A DNA stretch of 64,000 nucleotides from Asterias amurensis (Eukaryota; Echinodermata; Asteroidea; Forcipulatida; Asteriidae), in NCBI RefSeq assembly GCF_032118995.1, contig NC_092648.1, forward strand, positions 2,371,001 through 2,435,000. The letters are read 5' to 3'. Below the pieces are notes generated by a model that worked only from the letters and a program-made list of their open reading frames with translations, searched no databases and was not told the DNA's origin. Numbering within the stretch: the stretch's first letter is position 1; every line of letters starts with the position of its first letter. This document shows, piece after piece, positions 1 to 11,389 of this stretch. The translations under genes were made by a program, and so were the position numbers.

Positions 1-945
1 GATAGGAAACATGTTTTTGATTAACAAGACCCCTTTAACTGTACAAAATTACAATTTTAAATAATTAAAAAGGTTTTTAGTACAAACCATTGATATTTCT
101 TAAGTTAAACCATTAACTAGGAATGAAATTAGTTCGCATTGTATGATAAGTAAAAGATCTGGAATGTGCTGTACACCATGCCTGATCTAAAACAAATTTA
201 CACAAATTTAGTTCAGGCAAATCGGATCCAATTTATTTAAGGTACACTTTGGCAAAATTGATTTGAAAATTTAAATGATGTATAAATGGAGTCATCCTTA
301 TTGGATCACCTTATTTTGATGACAAGGGCAAATTAAACGCCCCTAGTTATGGCTAGTTCATTTAATTATAATAAATTATAATAACAAATATAATAATGTG
401 CCATGTCTGTCTAAAATACACTCCTGGCGCAGGAGAGATGCAGAAGCAAGATTGCAATGAGTTACATTGTTAAGCATAAATAGAAGTTTTTGACTTCCTT
501 GTTTTGTGTCCTGTTACATCTTAGGACACCTCAATGTTTTCATCTCACAGCATAAAAAGGCTGATATCCTAAAACTTAGAGAGTGTAGCCAACAACTCTC
601 ATTACAATCTTTAAAGCTTCAGAGTTTGAGAGAAAAAGTAATTGTTATTATTGAAACCTCACAGTCTTCAAGGCATTAATGAAGGAATCCTAAATGAGCA
701 AGAAGCTTGTTGATTTCATTTGTAAGAAGACATGATAGTTATTTAATGTCGGAGGTAGATGTATCTAACATTCAAGTAAATGTTCTTGTAAAAAGTAAGT
801 GTACCATTTGCAAGCAAGCACACAATGTGTGTATTTTATACTCACAAAGTTGGAGAAAAATTTACTGTTTCTCGGGGTGGAATACTTCTCGAAAGAGTGG
901 CTTCAAGATTTCAGAAAGTTAGTGGGTCTGGTACAGACTTTTGTT
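1..945. other. AT-rich intergenic DNA
   Basis: I find no convincing gene or repeat here. The short open frames are overlapping, lack coding-like composition and show no family match I recognise. Confidence 0.6.
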
Positions 946-946
946 A

Positions 947-1100
947 CCAGGGCTCGATTTCACAAAGCAATAAAATCCATCGTAAGACAAATTTTCAGTG
1001 TCACCATAGTGATTTGCATTGTGACGTCACACTTTACTAAGCAACTACGACTGATTTGCAGTTGCGATCAATTTTAGCTCTCTGTGAAATCGACCCCAGG
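947..1100. mobile_element. MITE-like element with GGGxTCGATTTCACA ends
   Basis: The ends are inverted: CCAGGGCTCGATTTCACA on the left and its near-complement TGTGAAATCGACCCCAGG on the right. A related copy lies at 54868-55013, sharing the inner block around GATTTGCA and CTAAGCAA. The termini are also shared with the palindromic elements at 38246 and 49664. Confidence 0.7.
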
Positions 1101-1249
1101 AGGAAAAAAACCTTATCCTATAAACCAGACTTCTTGCAAGGTACACTTATTTTACTCCACAATTTAAAGCTTCACAAATTTTTAAAGGTAGCTCATAACT
1201 CTATAATTATAAGTAGCCATAATATTTGCATTTAATGTTTTTGACTTAA

Positions 1250-1426
1250 AGACACTGGACACTCGTGGTAATTACTTAATTGTTAGCATAAAAACTTACT
1301 TGGTTACGAGCATGGGAGTGCTGTTGATAGTATACAACTTTTTGAGAAACGGCTCCCTCTGAAGTGACATAGTTTTTGAGAAGAGGTAATATCTCACTCA
1401 AATCTTACGCAAGGTGTACAGTGCCT
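1250..1426. mobile_element. Short TTAA-flanked MITE (GGCAGTGGACAC family)
   Basis: Flanked by TTAA at 1246-1249 and 1427-1430. The ends read AGACACTGGACACTCG and TGTACAGTGCCT, inverted copies of each other. Its interior (TTACTTGGTTACGAG, GAAACGGCTCCCTCTGAAG) matches the longer copies at 45989 and 54358, so this is an internally deleted member. TTAA target duplication suggests piggyBac-type mobilisation. Confidence 0.75.
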
Positions 1427-1430
1427 TTAA

Positions 1431-2289
1431 GAGGTATTATTTGCATAGTGGACAAAGATCTTAAAAGCAAATTATTATTTGATATTAATGAAAAACTAAG
1501 CATTTAATAAAAATGTCCTTCACAAGTTTTGCCTAATAATATGTGACAGGCTGACGAGTCATTAAGTATTTTTGATACTTTCTTGATAAATTAATTAATT
1601 GACCAAGTGAAAAAACATAAGTTAAACTCAAATCCAATACCAGACATTGTAGTTTCTTGACAGGAATACCTGATATGACGACAGAACTGTTTCACCATAA
1701 TCAATTGGGCAAGAAAACATTCCTCATAGTAAAAAGTGTTACTAGCATACAATCTGTAGCAAACGATTTATCTATGATTTCTGGTATTTGGATTTTAAAA
1801 CTTGCACAATTTCATAGAGGTGCTTAAAGCCCCCAAAGTAGCTTAGAACAAACATAAATATGCTTACCAAAATATGGTTACCAGCCTAACTACCATGCTA
1901 TGTGAAAAATTTGTGACTGGTATGGTATCCTGCTCATTTCTGCTGAGCTGAAAACTGCTAAGCAATATTTTCAGCTAAAGCAGCTCTGTGAAGATTACTT
2001 TGTTGTGCTTAGCTACAAGAAGGGTCACGAGAGTGCATAAAACATCACTCTGCAAAAGATTCAAAGTTTATGCAAAATAAAACTAAATTAAAACTATTAG
2101 TATTGTCTTTGACTGATAAATATTACTTTGTTTACATTATAATATACTCTTTGAAGTTTGAGTTGTCAAATAAAATGATTCTATAAATGAAAAAAGAAAT
2201 CTTTCTATTTCCCTTACTTGATGTGCTATTGTTTTACATAAAATGTGTTGTGGATTATAAGTGTTAAAAGTAACTTAAAAGTATTAAAC
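1431..2289. other. AT-rich noncoding DNA with a dispersed repeat fragment
   Basis: No gene is visible. Bases 1850-2030 resemble segments at 39855-39975 and 59465-59665 (shared words TAAGCAATATTTTC, TTTGTTGTGCTTA, AAAGCAGCTC), so a dispersed repeat is present. The remainder is unrecognised. Confidence 0.55.
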
Positions 2290-3050
2290 TAAAAAGTATC
2301 ATACCACACCTTTAATATGAAAAACCCCTACCGTTAAATTACATCTGAGAACAACCACTTTAATAGAAATAGTTCCATCCCGTTACATATTTTGAATAAA
2401 GAATACTACACCACATCTTTAATGCAAAAAAAAACCCTTTCCATTAAATTACATCTAAGAATAACCACTTTAATAGAAAAAGCTCCACCCAACTAAATAC
2501 TTTAAATACAAGGTACCATACCACATCTTTAATACGAAAAACCCCTACCAATAAATTACACCTTAGATTTACCACTTTAATAGAAATAGTTCCACCTCAA
2601 TAAATACTTTGAATAAAAGTACCATACCACACCTTTAATATGAAAAACCCCAACCGTCAAATTACATCTAAGAATAACCACTTTAATAGAAAGAGTACAC
2701 CTCATTAAATACTTTGACTAAAAAGTACCATACCACACCTTTAATACAAAAACCCTTTTCATTAAATTACATCTAAGAATAACCACTTTAATAATACAAG
2801 TTCCACCCCATTACATACTTTAATAAAAGGTACCATACCACATCTTTAACCCCTACTGTTAAATTCACCCAAGAATAACAATTTTAATATAAATAGTTCC
2901 ACCCCATTAAATACATTAACTAAAAAGTATCATACCGTACCTTTAATACGAAAAACCCCTACCGTCAAATTACATCTAAGAACAACCACTTTAACAGAAA
3001 TAGTTCCACCCCATTAAATACATTAACTTAAAAGTATCGAAAAACACCCA
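2290..3050. repeat. Tandem repeat, unit about 105 bp, about 7 copies
   Basis: Each unit carries ATACCACACCTTTAATA, then AAAAACCCCTACC, AAATTACATCTAAGA and ATAGTTCCACCCCATTAAA. Units start near 2301, 2405, 2518, 2622, 2729, 2834 and 2929, with small indels. There is no coding potential. Confidence 0.85.
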
Positions 3051-3099
3051 TAATACACCACTTCAATGGATACCACCCACCTCCCCCGGATACCAACCA

Positions 3100-3640
3100 T
3101 CTCATCCCAACGTACCCCCTAGTCCTCGCAAGCTTTATTATGCCCGTCTCGGCCCAACACAACACTCACCCTCAACCCAAGTCCTCATCTCAAACAGCCC
3201 ACCCCATTACTCCTACCATCACCCAAACCCCCATCCCAAGCAGCCCATCCCACTCTCCTACCATCACCCCAAGTCCTCATCCTAAACAGTCCAGCCAATT
3301 ACTCCTACACCATCACCCAAACCCCCATCCCAACCAGCCCATCCCACTCTCCTCATCCTAAACAGTCCAGCCAATTACTCCTACACCATCACCCAATTCC
3401 TCATCCCAAACAGTCAAGCCCATTACTCCTACACCATCACCCAAGCTCTCATCCTAAACTGTCCAGCCAATTACTCTTACACCATCACCCAAGCTCTCAT
3501 CCCAAACAGTCAAGCCCATTACTCCTACACCATCACCCCAAGTCCTCATCCCGAACAGTCAAGCCCATCATCATTCCTACCATCACCCAAGACCTCATCC
3601 CAACCAACCGAGCCCACTGGCTAACCAGCAAACTCCCAGC
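3100..3640. repeat. C-rich minisatellite, unit about 48 bp
   Basis: The repeated words are CTACACCATCACCCAAG, CTCATCCCAAACAGTC and AGCCCATTACTC. Spacing is 48 bp in the right part (units at about 3385, 3433, 3481, 3529) and irregular on the left. The open frame at 3140-3361 is a by-product of low G on one strand. Confidence 0.85.
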
Positions 3641-3885
3641 CCCTTGCCCGGCAGTCTCAGAGCAGAGGCAACCCTTACCCTAGCCCACTGAGCAACCTCC
3701 TTGGCCCCTCAGCACTTAGAAATTTTACTCCTCCAGCCAAGCTCCAAGGCCCTTGGTAGGCCCTGGTCAACTCTCAGATCAGCTAGAAATCCAAGGGTTG
3801 AGCCAGGGAAAAATAAATTCTGAAATATTTTCTAAGTCAGCCATTTTTAACTTCATCACTCCAAAAACCGTTAGATTTTTATAAC

Positions 3886-3957
3886 AGCTCAGTAGCACAG
3901 CAGTGAGAGAAAGTGCTTACAGAGCGGAAGGTCCCCGGTTCAAGCCCTGCACATTTT
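3886..3957 (+). repeat. tRNA-like sequence (SINE head or tRNA pseudogene)
   Basis: A B-box-like GGTTCAAGCCC (about 3940) follows an A-box-like CAGTAGCACAGCAGTGAG. No good cloverleaf can be drawn, so I call it a tRNA-derived repeat and not a tRNA gene. Confidence 0.5.
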
Positions 3958-4000
3958 TGTCAGAATTATAAAAAAAGTCTTTTTTTAATGGTAAAAGGGT

Positions 4001-4083
4001 CCCCGGAGGGATTTGAACCCACCCTGCTCACAGCTCCAGGATTCCTGGGGCTGTGAGCTAGCCCACTGCGCTACGGCGGCTCT
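4001..4083 (-). repeat. tRNA-like sequence on the minus strand
   Basis: The minus strand reads CGTAGCGCAGTGGGCTAG (A box) and GGGTTCAAATCCC (B box). Between them is a long self-complementary arm (CTCACAGCCCCAGGA / TCCTGGAGCTGTGAG). The acceptor ends do not pair, so a tRNA-derived SINE or pseudogene is more likely than a functional tRNA. It faces the tRNA-like sequence at 3886. Confidence 0.6.
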
Positions 4084-4084
4084 T

Positions 4085-4589
4085 GAAAAAATTTGCTCGG
4101 AACTAATATTTAAACCTTAGAATGGAAAGGTCAAATAAAAAAATAAATGAGATGAACCCATGACCTTTGACCTTAGCAAGAGTCAAAAGAAGAAAAATAG
4201 AATAAAGACGTGTCAGTTGGTGTATGTTAAATAAAGGTTTATTTATAGAACAAAAATAAAGGATACAAATAAAGACCATTAAGAATACATTACATATTAA
4301 GTAGTTTAACATTTAAAAAGATACAAAAATTACTAAGAATTACAACAAAATTGTTTCTCAAGTAAACACAAAGACTAAAAACAAGTAGTTTTACAATTTC
4401 AGCTAACAAATAAATACTAGAAAATACTTTACAGAGTAACGAACCTCATGCACCTGACTTCATTTGCGTAAAGCGCAATCAACTACAGGTCCAATCACTA
4501 CACAGTGCGTATTGCCACCATTTTACCTCTAAAATCTATCAGTGCATTAGTTACATTATATAAACTAAATTTGCATAATACAAATTACT
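4085..4589. other. AT-rich noncoding DNA
   Basis: Nothing recognisable. The open frame at 4103-4312 is composed of AT-rich hydrophobic codons and looks random. Confidence 0.5.
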
Positions 4590-5175
4590 TGTCTTCCTTA
4601 AAAATTTAAGAGTAAAATGTAATTTATCCTATTGACAGTTCAAAAACTGTGTTCTCTTATCAAGTTGCCCCCCCCCCCTCAATTTACTACATCAGAGTTG
4701 AAAATAATACTAGTTAATTTAATCCATAATAAGAACTACACAGAGCTTGCACTGCAAGCGTTTTATACATACTTCAAAAATTCATGGCATAGTCTTCCTT
4801 AATAATTTTACAATAAAATTAATTTCCCCTATTAACAGTTCAAAAACTGTATTCTCTTATCAAGTTGCCCCCCCCCCCAATTTACTCCATCAGATTTAAA
4901 AAAAATATACTAGTTAACATAAGTCATAATAAGAACTACACAGAGCTTGCACTGCAAGCGTTTTATACATACTTCAAAAGTTCATGGCATAGCCTTCCTT
5001 AATAACTTTAAGTAAAATTAATTTCCCCTAATAACAGTTTAAAACTGCATTCCCCATCAAGTTGCCCCCCCCCCCCCCCAATTTACTCCATCAGAGTTTA
5101 AAAATCTACTAGTTAATAAATTTATAATAAGAACTACACAGAGCTCGCACTGCAAGCATTTTATACATACTTCAA
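4590..5175. repeat. Tandem repeat, unit about 198 bp, 3 copies with poly(C) tracts
   Basis: Units begin near 4590, 4792 and 4993 at TCTTCCTTAA. Each holds ATCAAGTTG followed by a run of C (about 10, 10 and 16 bases), TTTACTCCATCAGA, AAGAACTACACAGAGC and TTTTATACATACTTCAA. The C run grows from left to right. Confidence 0.9.
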
Positions 5176-5260
5176 TGTGGTATAGTTAAATGATTTAAAT
5201 TGGTTACTGCATAGAGGGTGCTCCGCTATCTCGCTGCCATTTTATTCGATCTTACTAACA

Positions 5261-7945
5261 GCACCCTCCTACACATGCCTCATTAACAAAACATTTCTTA
5301 AAAGTGGTTTTATAAAATGGAAGCTTACTTAAACTTAATAAACACATAGATTTAATGTTCACAGCATTTAATTACAACATTTCTTCTTTTCCTTATCACA
5401 GTTTATGTGTTACACGATACCCTTACAGAAAGAGAGGTTGCTTTGTTTTTCCCGGGTTAATAGATGCACCGACTGCGTTTAAAATGCACATTAATTTCCG
5501 ATGTCCGCTATCCGCAGCGCACGTTAACAAAGAACACACAAATTTTTTTTTTACCGACGCGACACAAGGTTTTTAAGCTCCTCAAAGCCTATCTTACACT
5601 AAGGTGTAACTCTATCAGTTTCACATTCTAGTTAGTGAAGTAAATTAGCTCTTCTTAAGTATTTCATATTATTATAGCATTAATTTTTAAACAATTAAAT
5701 GTGGTGCATAAATTGGAAAGCATAATGTACACAGACAGCTCAGTTAGATTGTTTTTAGTAACTAGATATCATACATGTATTTTCCTGTTTGTGATGATCA
5801 AAATTGTTGCAGATAATTTTATATATTTCATTTTCAAATTAAACTGTTTCATAAAAACTAAATTAAAATATTAATGTATGTAGGCCTGGCATCCCCCACT
5901 GATTATAAAGTTTATACGTGTGATAATTTAAATTAACTTGTATTTATTGTTTTTAGTGAAATAATTGTGTCCTTCCCCATTTTGTTAATGTAATTTTTAA
6001 TTTGTCATAAAATTGTTTGCATAGGATATATATTTATATTTATTTTATTCAAATGACATTGATAAATATTAGTTCTAATTTAGTTGTGGAAAGTTAGTAA
6101 AAGAAACTATCCTTATTACATATTGTTATAGTAGTTATTATTAAACTATACAAGATATTTAACTTTAATATTTAATTAGATAATTTTAATAGTTAATTTC
6201 CAGATTAAACTGTTTCATTAAAACTATATCATAATATTCATTTACATGTAGGCCTGGCATCCCCCACTGACTGTTATATAAAGTTCATCCTATTATTATT
6301 TAATGTTTAAATAAATGACATTGATAAATGTTGGTTCTAAGTTAGTTGTGGAATGTTAGTAGAAGAAACTAGCCTTCATTACATATTGTTAAAGTAATTA
6401 TAATTAAACTAAACACAATATTTAATTTATTTTCATGTGTTAGAGGTAAGATCTAATTAAATGTTAAAAAACAATCAAAATAAGTTGTTTTGTGAAAAAT
6501 AAGTTTATGCTTGTATTTGTTAAATTTTGTAATATCTACATTTGTCTGTGAATTATGAAGAAAAACGATAACACATTCCAGTGCATTACCTATGATGAAA
6601 TTAATTTCAATCATTACCTATGATGAAACAAATGTGATATTTCCGCAATATTCAACGCGCGACAACGTTACGTCCGTACGACTCGCGCTCAAACCATCAG
6701 CAGCAACCTCTTTCTTATACCAACAAATTTAACCCGTAAATACTTATTTGCCAACAGCACTCTCCTACACATTCTTATTAATAGAATATTTCTTAAAGGT
6801 AATATTTCATGTAGCCTAATCATACAATATAAAAGTGGTTTTACATTTATGAAGCTTACTTTAACTTTATAAACACACCGATTTAATATTCATGCATTTA
6901 ATTACATAATTTCTTGTTTTTCCTTACGACATGTATTACATGATTTACATGATACCCTTATTACATGATACCCTTACAGAAGCGAGGCTGCTTTTTTTTG
7001 CCCAACATAATAAATGCACAGACTGCGTATAAAATGCACATTAACGTCCGATATCAGCGCGCACTCCTAAAAAACAAACGTTGCAAACTCGTCATAGCCA
7101 ACCTTACACTTTAGTGTAACTCTTTCAGTGTCCGTTTATATTTATTGAAATTAATAAGTTCTTAATAATAATTTCATATTAAAGCATTAATGTTTGAATT
7201 TGATTGAATATTGTGCATAAATTAGCAAGAGAAATGTCTACATTCAGCTTGGTTAGACTGTTTTTAGTAACGACATACATGTATTTTCCTATTTGTGATG
7301 CTAAAACAATAGTGCAGATAATTTTATATATTTAATTTCCAAATTAAACAGTTTCATTTAAACTAAACCATAAAACTAATTCACATGTAGGCCTGGCATC
7401 CCCCCACTGATTATATATAAAGTTCATACCTGATATAATTTAATGTTATTTTGGTTAATGTAGTTTTTAAATTCAAATGACATTGATAAAGGTTAGTTCT
7501 AATTTAGTTGTGGAATGTTAGTGTAAGACAACTAGCCTTCATTACATATTAGGAATTATAATTAAACTATAAAAACCATTTAATTTATTATGAGATGTTA
7601 GTGGTATAAAGATCTAACTCAGTGTTAAAAAAAACCCAATCAAAGTAAGTTGTTTTACTTAAACAGACTTTGTTATTTACGAAGCCCAAATCATTAGTAG
7701 TTAGTTTCATGATTTATATTTTTATTTGATAAATTTTATATTATAATTTGTCTGTGAATTATGAAGAAAATACGATAACACGTTCCGGTGCAAGTAATTT
7801 ATATAAACAAGACCTACATGCCGAAACAAATAAGATATTTCAGCAATATTTTCAACGCCGACGTTATGTTCGCACGACTCACGCTCAAACCTATCAGCAG
7901 CAACCTCGTTTCTATACCAACAAATTTAACCAGTGAATACTTTTT
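5261..7945. repeat. Tandem segmental duplication, unit about 1.2-1.5 kb, 2 copies
   Basis: Unit 1 (about 5261-6757) and unit 2 (about 6758-7945) share in order CCTCCTACACAT, GAAGCTTACTT, TTAATAT/GTTCA, AGGCCTGGCATCCCCC (5882, 6249, 7388), TTGTGGAATGTTAGT, GATAACAC and ACCAACAAATTTAACC. A second copy of the AGGCCTGGCATCC block inside unit 1 shows an extra internal duplication of about 370 bp. No gene is visible in either unit. Confidence 0.8.
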
Positions 7946-8117
7946 TGGGTCTAAAACAACCAGCTTAAGGTACTGTAAACACCCATGATAAAGTTTAACA
8001 TCACAATTAAAAAAATAGTACCGGTAATGCATAGTTACATAAAGTACACCACAACAAGCATTTTGTTTCAGTTTGGCCTTACTTTGGGGGGGGGAATTTC
8101 TTCAAGATAATAAATTC

Positions 8118-9060
8118 ATGGGTTATCTTTACCTCAGCCTAAGGGAGTTTGACCGTGAAGAAGCAGCACGCACCTCCGCACAAGGCAGAAGTGGCACACA
8201 CCTCCGCATCAATGCAGAAGTGGCACGCACGCATGATAAGTGCAATCTCACAATGTCACCATTATAGGAGCTGACACTCCCATGATAAGAGACAGACTAT
8301 AATGGGATACACTGCAAGACATCATACTTGGGTGACACGCCTTCAACGCGATGGATTCTCCCAAAGTTGCCGTATTATTTGTTGCTAAGATTAGGGTAAG
8401 GGTTGTTCTATTCTGTTATATATTTACCATTTCTATTTTGGGGGATTGCTTTGACATAGTTTTAATTGATGGGCTGTCTTGTCCTGAGCCTAAGGGAGTT
8501 TGACCGTGAAGAAGCAGCACGCACCTCCGCACAAGGCAGAAGCGGCACACACCTCTGCATAAATGCAGAGGCAGCACGCACCTTGGCATGATAAGTGCAA
8601 TCTCACAATGTCACCATTATAGGAGCTGATACTCCCATGATAAGAGACAGACTATAATGGGATACACTGCAAGACATCATACTTGGGTGACACGCCTTCA
8701 ACGCGATGGATTCTCCCAAAGTTGCTGTATTATTTGTTGCTAAGATTAGGGTAAGGGTTGTTTTATTCTGTTATATATTTAACATTTCTATTTTGGGGGA
8801 TTTATTTGACATAGTTTTAATTGATGGATTATCTTTGCCTGAGCCCAAGGGAGTTTGACCGTGAAGAAGCAGCACACACCTCCGCACAAGGCAGAAGCGG
8901 CACACACCTCTGCATCAATGCAGAAGTGGCACGCACCTTTGCATGATAAGTGCAATCTCACAATGTCACCATTATAGGAGCTGACACTCCCATGATAGGA
9001 GACAGACTATAATGGGATACACTGCAAGACATCATACTGGGGTGACATGCCTTCAAAACG
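8118..9060. repeat. Tandem repeat, unit about 351-355 bp, 3 copies
   Basis: The anchor AAGGGAGTTTGACCG occurs at 8141, 8492 and 8847. Each unit contains GCAGAAGTGGCACACACC-type sub-repeats, ACAATGTCACCATTATAGG, AGAGACAGACTATAATGGG and GATTAGGGTAAGGG; the third unit is cut short after GGTGACATGCCTTC. The short open frames in it are not conserved. Confidence 0.92.
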
Positions 9061-9770
9061 CTGTATAGTCTCCCACATTTGTTTCAAATCCTTGCTTGTG
9101 ATGAACAACATATAATGCAGATATATTCCAGAACTAAACTTCTTTCACATAAAAGCTCATAATTATAAAACAATTTAAGTACAACATTATACATAAATAC
9201 ACCATCGCAAGTATTTTTTGTCATCAGATTTTGCTGATTGTCAACCTGGTAAGCTTTGTTCAATTAGCAGGGCTACCAACGTGCAGGTTCCAGGATACCA
9301 GCCCCACGCGCTTTCTGAGATCGTAAGAGCCAATTGCACCGCCCCTTAAGGGGACGGGTCCGGTCCACTGTCCCAACTTCGGCGCCAGGACAGCCTCCTT
9401 ACTCTTACTAACGCGGTCCCTAGTTGAAAGGACTAGGGACTACTTCCGTTGGTCAACCATTTGTGATAACACCGGCACCATCCTGACAGATGAGGAGCCC
9501 AAATGCACCTTTAAGATCAACCACCCAGTGGCCCGAGCCGGAAGTAGGACCCCACATGCCACGTGCACGTGTCCAGGTCCCTTTAATCTAACCGCCGCAC
9601 CACAAAGATCGCTAAATTTGCTTGCAAGCGCATTATGCAATTTCACAATTTATCGCAATTTCAAAGCGCAAACAAAATCGCATTTGTGCTTGCTTGCTTG
9701 CAATGGTGTACTCATTTACAAGATGTCAATTAAAATGATAATAACACATGAAGATACTTCTTAATAGCAC
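9061..9770. other. Noncoding DNA with a more GC-rich tract
   Basis: Bases 9290-9620 are more GC-rich than the surroundings and have short open frames on both strands, but no splice-bounded exon or family match stands out. No repeat relationship inside the window was seen. Confidence 0.4.
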
Positions 9771-9774
9771 TGGA

Positions 9775-10107
9775 TACCTTTGGTAATTGTCAAAGACCAA
9801 ATACACTCACTTGGTGTATCCCAACATATGCATAAAATAACAAATTTTGGCACAATTGGTCATTGAATTTGCAAGAGCATAATAAAAGAAAAACGCCCTT
9901 ATTGCATTACTTTGTGTGCTTTCAGATGCATAATAAAAGGCTTCAGCTGAAGTCTTTTATTATCTGACTGAGAATTTACTTCATTCACAAAAACTACATT
10001 ACTTCAGGAGCATTGTTTTATACTAACCATAGCTCTCAATGGTAAGTTAAACAGTAAATTTGTATGCTGAAAATTATTTTGAGTAATTACCAATAGTGTC
10101 CAGTGCC
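9775..10107. mobile_element. TTAA-type MITE, diverged copy
   Basis: TTAA at 9771-9774 precedes the left end AGCACTGGATACC/TTTGGTAATTGTCAAAG. The right end reads ACCAATAGTGTCCAGTGCC, and TTCA replaces the right TTAA. A central short hairpin GACTTCAGC/GCTGAAGTC separates the arms. It belongs to the same family as 33798, 39016 and 54358. Confidence 0.7.
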
Positions 10108-10149
10108 TTCACACCTCTACACAAAAGTAAGCATACCATTAAAAGAAAA

Positions 10150-10360
10150 CATATTTAAAAGGGGAGAGGTTACCAGCACTTACACCCTTAGCCAAGATCC
10201 TCAGCATCTGGCCATAAAAAAACAACACAGAAATGATCCGCTAAAACAATAATTAAAAGCACAAGAAGTGCACCATTAACTCAAAAGCATATTAAAAAAG
10301 GGGAGAGGTTACCAGCACTTACACCCTTAGCCAAGATCCTCAGCATCTGGCCATAAATAC
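10150..10360. repeat. Direct duplication of about 65 bp
   Basis: The block AAAGGGGAGAGGTTACC ... TCAGCATCTGGCCATAAA appears at about 10157-10219 and 10297-10357, with almost no difference, separated by about 75 bp. Confidence 0.85.
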
Positions 10361-10395
10361 AATGTAGAATTCATCAGCTTAAAACGAGTGCATCA

Positions 10396-10848
10396 TTATT
10401 TCAAAAACAGCTGGGTTTTCAGACGACTGTTGAAGGAATTGACCGAAGTAGCTTGGTGAACAATAAGAGGAAAACTGTTCCATAAGGTTGGAGAAGCATT
10501 GACCCCCATATTGCGAAGTAGAGAATTGATCTGGGGAGCTTGCAGCAGACACTGTGATGATGAACGAAGACAACGAGGAGGTGTATACGAGGTTGTAAGT
10601 TCAGAGACTCTGTGGGGAGCTTGCAGAAGACACTTTGACGATGAGCGAAGACGAGGGGGTTTATACGAGTTTTTAAGTTCAGAGATACATGCAGGAGCGA
10701 GATCATGTTGAGACTTGTAAGTGAGCAACCATGGCTTGGACACAACAGGGTCCTTGATGGGCAGACAGTGGAGACAGCAAAGAATAGGGATGATATGCTC
10801 ATTTCTTGGAGACTGTACCAAAAGCGGACAGCAGTGTTCTGAATACAT
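10396..10848 (-). pseudogene. LINE reverse-transcriptase C-terminal fragment
   Basis: The 150-residue minus-strand frame has the tail typical of L2/CR1-like non-LTR retrotransposon ORF2: LTYKSQHDLAPACISEL, CLRSSSQCLL, LWNSFPLIV, then NSFNSRLKTQLF. Nothing of the reverse-transcriptase core is present, so it is a 5'-truncated copy. An 81-bp in-frame tandem duplication (anchors at 10533 and 10614) repeats the PPR-LRSSS-CLLQAP block. Confidence 0.8.
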
Positions 10849-10859
10849 TGCACCTTATT

Positions 10860-11380
10860 CAGTTAATAAAAACACATTTATAATACCTTACTGTTCGAGA
10901 CAACAAACTAATTGTTACATCGATAATTGCTTGCAGCTTAGATGTCTTGAGGATAGCGATGTTTTAATATCACTTGCTCTCCTTTATACCACGTATCCTT
11001 GTTGATATCAGTAGTGGTGAATCCATTCTGCACTTCATTTCAGGAAACTATTCCTTTTATCTCCGTCTCTGAAAGGTCAAGTTTGAAGACCAGAAGTTAA
11101 AATCAGCCAGCAAATTTTAATGCATACTTTAAAACTACAAGTACAAACAGCTACAGATTTGTCTTGACAATCAGGTTTAAAATCTAGCTTGCCTAGGTGT
11201 TTTCCAAAATGTAGAAGGTAGTGATGGGACGAAGGATATCTCACTACCACCTGTGCCAAAAAAGCCGACCATAGTTTATCGCTCAAAAACAACATCGTCA
11301 ATCCGTGACTAACCAGCAAAAGCCTGCCAAACAATAAGCTACAGTGAACCAACTTCAGCAACAAATGTCATAGGAGCTGA
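10860..11380. other. Noncoding DNA between LINE tail and satellite
   Basis: I see no gene or repeat. The last 30 bases degrade into the first satellite monomer. Confidence 0.45.
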
Positions 11381-11389
11381 CGGTCAAGA

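Noticed and set aside
3140-3361. A Pro/Ser/His-rich protein
   Set aside because: It lies wholly in the 48-bp C-rich minisatellite.
8380-8410. Interstitial telomere sequence (TTAGGG)
   Set aside because: Only one TTAGGG followed by TAAGGG occurs per 355-bp unit; there is no run of hexamers.
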